Shown in pieces: positions 59,535 through 64,000 of a stretch of 64,000 nucleotides of DNA. A program made the translations under genes and the position numbers. Position 1 is the first letter of the stretch; every line of letters starts with the position of its first letter. The DNA lies in contig CBDASJ010000006.1 in NCBI GenBank assembly GCA_965199555.1, positions 186,001 through 250,000 on the forward strand. Direction: 5' to 3'. This DNA is from LMUY01 sp965199555. Lineage in GTDB: Bacteria > Pseudomonadota > Alphaproteobacteria > Acetobacterales > Acetobacteraceae. The notes under the pieces were generated by a model. That model made no database searches. It was given only the letters and a program-made list of their open reading frames with translations, and had not been told where the DNA came from.

Positions 59535-60743
59535 TTAGAAGCCCAAAATCGCTTTGGCCACGATGTTGCGCTGGATTTCGTTGGAGCCGCCGTAGATCGA
59601 CACCTTGCGCCAATTGAAATAGGTCGGCGCGGCCTCCGCGGCGTAATCCGCCCCGATCGAGTTCGGGTCGTTGTCACCCTCCGCCTCGGAGCCGGCGCGA
59701 TACGGCATGGCATACGGCCCGACCAACTCCATCAACAGCTCGGTGGTCGCCTGCTGGATTTCCGACCCCTTGATCTTGAGGATCGAGCTCATCGGGTTCG
59801 GCTTGCCCTTCGGCCGGCCGCGCTCGCCCGCCACGACGCGAAGCTGCGTCATCTCCAATGCCCGCAGCTCGATCTCCACCGCCGTCAGCTTCTCGCTGAA
59901 ATGCCGGTCCTCGATCAGCGGCCGGTCCCCCATGCGTTCCAGCTTGGCAAGCTGGCGCAACCGCAACAGCCGCGCCTTGGACACGCCGATGCGGGCGATG
60001 CCGGTGCGCTCGTTGCCCAGCAGGAACTTGGCGTAGTCCCAACCCTTGTTCTCCTGCCCGACGAGGTTCTCGTACGGCACGCGCACCTCGTCGAACCACA
60101 CCTCGTTCACCTCACGCCCGCCATCCAGCGTCTGGATCGGCCGCACGGTGATGCCGGGCGTGGTCATGTCGATCAGGATGAAGGAGATGCCTTCCTGCTT
60201 CTTGGCCGCGTTCGGGTCGGTGCGGCACAGGCAGAAGATCCAGTCGGCATGCTGCGCCAACGTGGTCCAGGTCTTCTGCCCGTTGACCACCCATTCCTCG
60301 CCCTCGCGACGCGCGGTCGTGCGCAGCCCGGCAAGGTCCGACCCAGCACCGGGCTCTGAGAAGCCCTGGCACCACCAGATATCCAGGTTAGCTGTGCCGG
60401 GTAGGAAGCGCTGCTTCTGCGCCTCGCTGCCGAACTGCGCGATCACCGGCCCCACCATGGACGTGTTGAAGGCGAGCGGGGCCGGCACCGAGTTGGTTTG
60501 CATCTCGTCCAACCAGATATAGGTCTGCACCGGCGTCCAATCCTTGCCGCCCCAGGCCACCGGCCAATGCGGCACCGCCAATCCTGCCTTGTTCATGGCC
60601 TGTTGCGCGGTGATGAGATCGGGCTTCGACACGTGCTCGCCCTTGCCCGCCTTCGCACGGATGTCGGCGGGGATTTCAGTTTGGAAGAAACGACGCATCT
60701 CGTCGCGGAACGCACGTTCCTCGGCGGTGAAGCTCAAATCCAT
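59535..60743 (-). CDS. acyl-CoA dehydrogenase
   Basis: A 402-residue flavoprotein. WWCQGFSEPGAGSDLAGLRT is the substrate/FAD loop, VVNGQKTWTTLAQHADWIFC the central domain, and SIYGGSNEIQRNIVAKAILG the C-terminal signature. The loop has Gly where MCAD has its catalytic Glu, so the base may come from another helix. It follows the thiolase gene by 22 nt. With the gene at 58374 it may form an alpha/beta enzyme such as those acting on steroid or long side chains; this is inferred only from pairing. Confidence 0.92.
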   Translation of the reverse strand: MDLSFTAEERAFRDEMRRFFQTEIPADIRAKAGKGEHVSKPDLITAQQAMNKAGLAVPHWPVAWGGKDWTPVQTYIWLDEMQTNSVPAPLAFNTSMVGPVIAQFGSEAQKQRFLPGTANLDIWWCQGFSEPGAGSDLAGLRTTARREGEEWVVNGQKTWTTLAQHADWIFCLCRTDPNAAKKQEGISFILIDMTTPGITVRPIQTLDGGREVNEVWFDEVRVPYENLVGQENKGWDYAKFLLGNERTGIARIGVSKARLLRLRQLAKLERMGDRPLIEDRHFSEKLTAVEIELRALEMTQLRVVAGERGRPKGKPNPMSSILKIKGSEIQQATTELLMELVGPYAMPYRAGSEAEGDNDPNSIGADYAAEAAPTYFNWRKVSIYGGSNEIQRNIVAKAILGF

Positions 60744-60765
60744 CGGTGGCTCCTACAGGCCCGCT

Positions 60766-61950
60766 TTACTGGACGATCTCGAACAAGCCCGCGGCGCCCT
60801 GCCCGCCCCCGATGCACATGGTCACCACGGCAAGCTTGGCCCCGCGTCGGCGCCCCTCGATCAGCGCGTGGCCGGCCATGCGGGCGCCGCTCATGCCATA
60901 CGGGTGGCCGATGGCGATGGAGCCGCCATCCACGTTCAGCCGGTCGTTCGGGATGCCAAGCTTGTCGCGGCAATACAGCACCTGGCTGGCAAAAGCCTCG
61001 TTCAGTTCCCACAGATCGATGTCTTCGACCCGCAGGCCCTTGCGTTCCAGCAGCCGCGGGATGGCGTAGACCGGGCCGATCCCCATCTCGTCCGGATCGC
61101 AGCCGGCCGTGGCGTAGCCGCGGAAGATACCCATCGGGGTGAGGCCGAGCCGCGCGGCCGCTTCGCCGGACATCATCACGCAGGCAGACGCCCCGTCGCT
61201 CAACTGGCTGGCGTTGCCCGCGGTGATGAACTGGTCTTCCCCACGCACCGGCTTCAGCTTGGTCAGCCCTTCCAGCGTCGTGTCCGGCCGGTTGCACTCG
61301 TCGGAGGTGAGCGTCACCTGCTCCCGGCTGGTGGCCTTGCTCACCTTGTCCACCACCTCCTTGGTGACGGTGATGGGCACGATCTCCTCGGCAAGGCGGC
61401 CGGCCTGCTGCGCCGCGGCGGTGCGGCGCTGGCTTTCCAGCGCATACTCGTCCTGAGCGTCCCGGCCGATGCCGTAGCGCTTGGCGACGATGTCGGCGGT
61501 TTCGATCATCGGCATGTAGACGTCCGGCACGTGCTCACCCAGCCACTCGTCACGGTAGTGGAAAGTGTTCATGTGGAATTGCACCAGGCTGATCGACTCC
61601 AGCCCGCCCGCCACCGCCACCGGCGCGCCGTCGTTGACGATGCGGCCGGCCGCCATCGCCATGGCTTGCAGGCCGGAGGAGCAGAAGCGGTTGACGGTCA
61701 TTGCGGACGCGCTGGGCGGGATGCCCGCCCGCAACGCCGCCTGCCGGGCGATGTTGCCGCCGGTGGCGCCCTCGGGGTTGGCGCAGCCCATCACCACGTC
61801 CTCCACGCTGGCCGGGTCGATGCCGGCCCGCTCCATCGCGGCCCGGATGGCGTGGCCGCCTAGTTCCGCCCCATGGGTGAGGTTGAACGCACCCCGTTGC
61901 GCCTTGCCGATCGGCGTGCGGGCGGTGGCGACGATAACGGCTTCGGTCAT
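60766..61950 (-). CDS. acetyl-CoA C-acyltransferase (thiolase)
   Basis: A 394-residue thiolase. MTEAVIVATARTPIGKAQRG is the N-terminus, MTVNRFCSSGLQAMAMAAGR carries the acyl-accepting Cys, GHPYGMSGARMAGH the His loop, and CIGGGQGAAGLFE the second Cys. The Tyr in GHPYG, where most thiolases have GHPIG or GHPLG, is unusual but seen in FadA-like relatives. It cleaves 3-ketoacyl-CoA to acetyl-CoA and works with the enzyme upstream (61986). Confidence 0.95.
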   Translation of the reverse strand: MTEAVIVATARTPIGKAQRGAFNLTHGAELGGHAIRAAMERAGIDPASVEDVVMGCANPEGATGGNIARQAALRAGIPPSASAMTVNRFCSSGLQAMAMAAGRIVNDGAPVAVAGGLESISLVQFHMNTFHYRDEWLGEHVPDVYMPMIETADIVAKRYGIGRDAQDEYALESQRRTAAAQQAGRLAEEIVPITVTKEVVDKVSKATSREQVTLTSDECNRPDTTLEGLTKLKPVRGEDQFITAGNASQLSDGASACVMMSGEAAARLGLTPMGIFRGYATAGCDPDEMGIGPVYAIPRLLERKGLRVEDIDLWELNEAFASQVLYCRDKLGIPNDRLNVDGGSIAIGHPYGMSGARMAGHALIEGRRRGAKLAVVTMCIGGGQGAAGLFEIVQ

Positions 61951-61985
61951 GGCGTGGCCTTTCCGGGTTCGGGCGCGGCGTGGAC

Positions 61986-63451
<1,466 letters not shown>

Positions 63452-63479
<28 letters not shown>

Positions 63480-64000
63480 GCTGCACCAAGCGGCTTGCCG
63501 ATGCAGCCGCGCGCGAAGGCGACCGCCTCCTCCCGCGTGGCGCAGATGGCGTCCACCAATCCGTCCGCCGCTTCGGGCGACAGATGGGTGCCGCCGACGA
63601 TCGCCTTCATCGCCGCCACCGGCCCCATCACCCGCGGCAAACGCTGCGTGCCGCCCGCGCCGGGCAGCAGGCCGAGCTTGACCTCCGGCAGGCCGAGCCG
63701 GGCGCCCGGCGCCGCCACCCGGTAATGGCAGCCGAGTGCCAGTTCCAACCCGCCGCCCAGCGCCACGCCGGAGATCGCCGCCACCACCGGGCGGTCACAC
63801 GCCTCCACCATCGCCACGACGTCGCTCAGCATGGGCGCCCGCGGCGGCTTGCCGAACTCGGAGATATCAGCCCCGCCGGAAAAGGCGCGCGCCGTGCCGG
63901 TCAGCACCACCGCCTTCGCCTCCGGCGTGGACGCAAGGCGGGCGAAGGCCTGCATCACGCCCTCACGCAGCACGATGCCGAGCGCGTTGACCGGCGGGTT
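63452..64000 (-). CDS. enoyl-CoA hydratase part of the bifunctional FadB-like protein, 5' end outside window
   Basis: The frame enters at the right edge with NPPVNALGIVLREGVMQAFA, a few residues inside the start of a crotonase domain, so the start codon lies beyond 64000. GTARAFSGGADISEFGKPPR is the oxyanion-hole region, AAISGVALGGGLELALGCHY the second, and LPEVKLGLLPGAGGTQRLPR carries the catalytic Glu. The frame stops at 63452, shortly after the crotonase domain, in a segment where homologues continue into the dehydrogenase half. Confidence 0.85.

Overview
The window is high-GC bacterial chromosome. The gene set (popZ, a CcrM-type GANTC methylase next to rnhB, valS-popZ-tolC-pcm order, phenylacetyl-CoA epoxidase genes, IS5/IS427-, IS110-, IS66- and Tn3-type remnants) points to an alphaproteobacterium. 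The order Rhodospirillales, probably Acetobacteraceae, is my inference from gene content and tRNA sequence and was not computed.

Layout. 1-1220: a truncated GNAT acetyltransferase and a PPP-type phosphoesterase on the minus strand. 1265-6699: a tightly packed plus-strand run of two tandem degenerate GGDEF/EAL-like proteins, an ABC-2 ATPase and permease, a histidine phosphatase and PaaX. 6806-10413: paaABCDE, the ring-1,2-phenylacetyl-CoA epoxidase, behind its own promoter, then a CNT-type nucleoside transporter. 11737-16116: a mobile-element landing zone. It holds an IS110 element with a possible bridge-RNA leader, a complete IS5/IS427-type element (22-bp ends, TTA duplication) sitting inside a small secreted-protein gene, decayed Tn3-family tnpA and resolvase fragments, and an unrecognised secreted protein. 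16343-25768: minus-strand housekeeping genes (rsmB-like, guaB, rlmE, ppx/gppA, ispE, a TPR lipoprotein), interrupted by an unrecognised three-gene operon next to tRNA-Gln. 25824-43430: etfD, an atypical uracil-DNA glycosylase, a lytic transglycosylase, moaB, a radical SAM protein, rnhB, ccrM, a cupin, ilvD, a glycosyltransferase 25, valS, popZ, tolC, pcm, tRNA-Cys and an FKBP.

43488-47381 is the most unusual part. An element with a tyrosine recombinase has been inserted exactly into the 7-nt anticodon loop of a tRNA-Leu(CAA) gene. The two halves of that tRNA now lie 3.8 kb apart, and an intact, slightly different tRNA-Leu(CAA) lies inside the inserted DNA. A half of tRNA-Gly(GCC), also cut at its anticodon loop, lies beside it. 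The cargo is a LysR regulator and a chimeric SnoaL-like/IS66 reading frame.

47461-54041: a molybdopterin hydroxylase large subunit whose expected catalytic Glu is Gln, a hydrolase-TPR protein paired with a phytanoyl-CoA dioxygenase-like protein, and an ABC exporter. 54180-64000: a lipid-oxidation region. A TetR regulator with a palindromic operator overlaps a PHA depolymerase and is followed by an acyl-CoA ligase. Two tandem glycine-zipper secreted peptides come next. Facing them are two acyl-CoA dehydrogenases, a thiolase and a bifunctional enoyl-CoA hydratase/3-hydroxyacyl-CoA dehydrogenase that carries a frameshift and runs off the right edge. Together with etfD this would feed acyl-CoA electrons to ubiquinone and produce acetyl-CoA.
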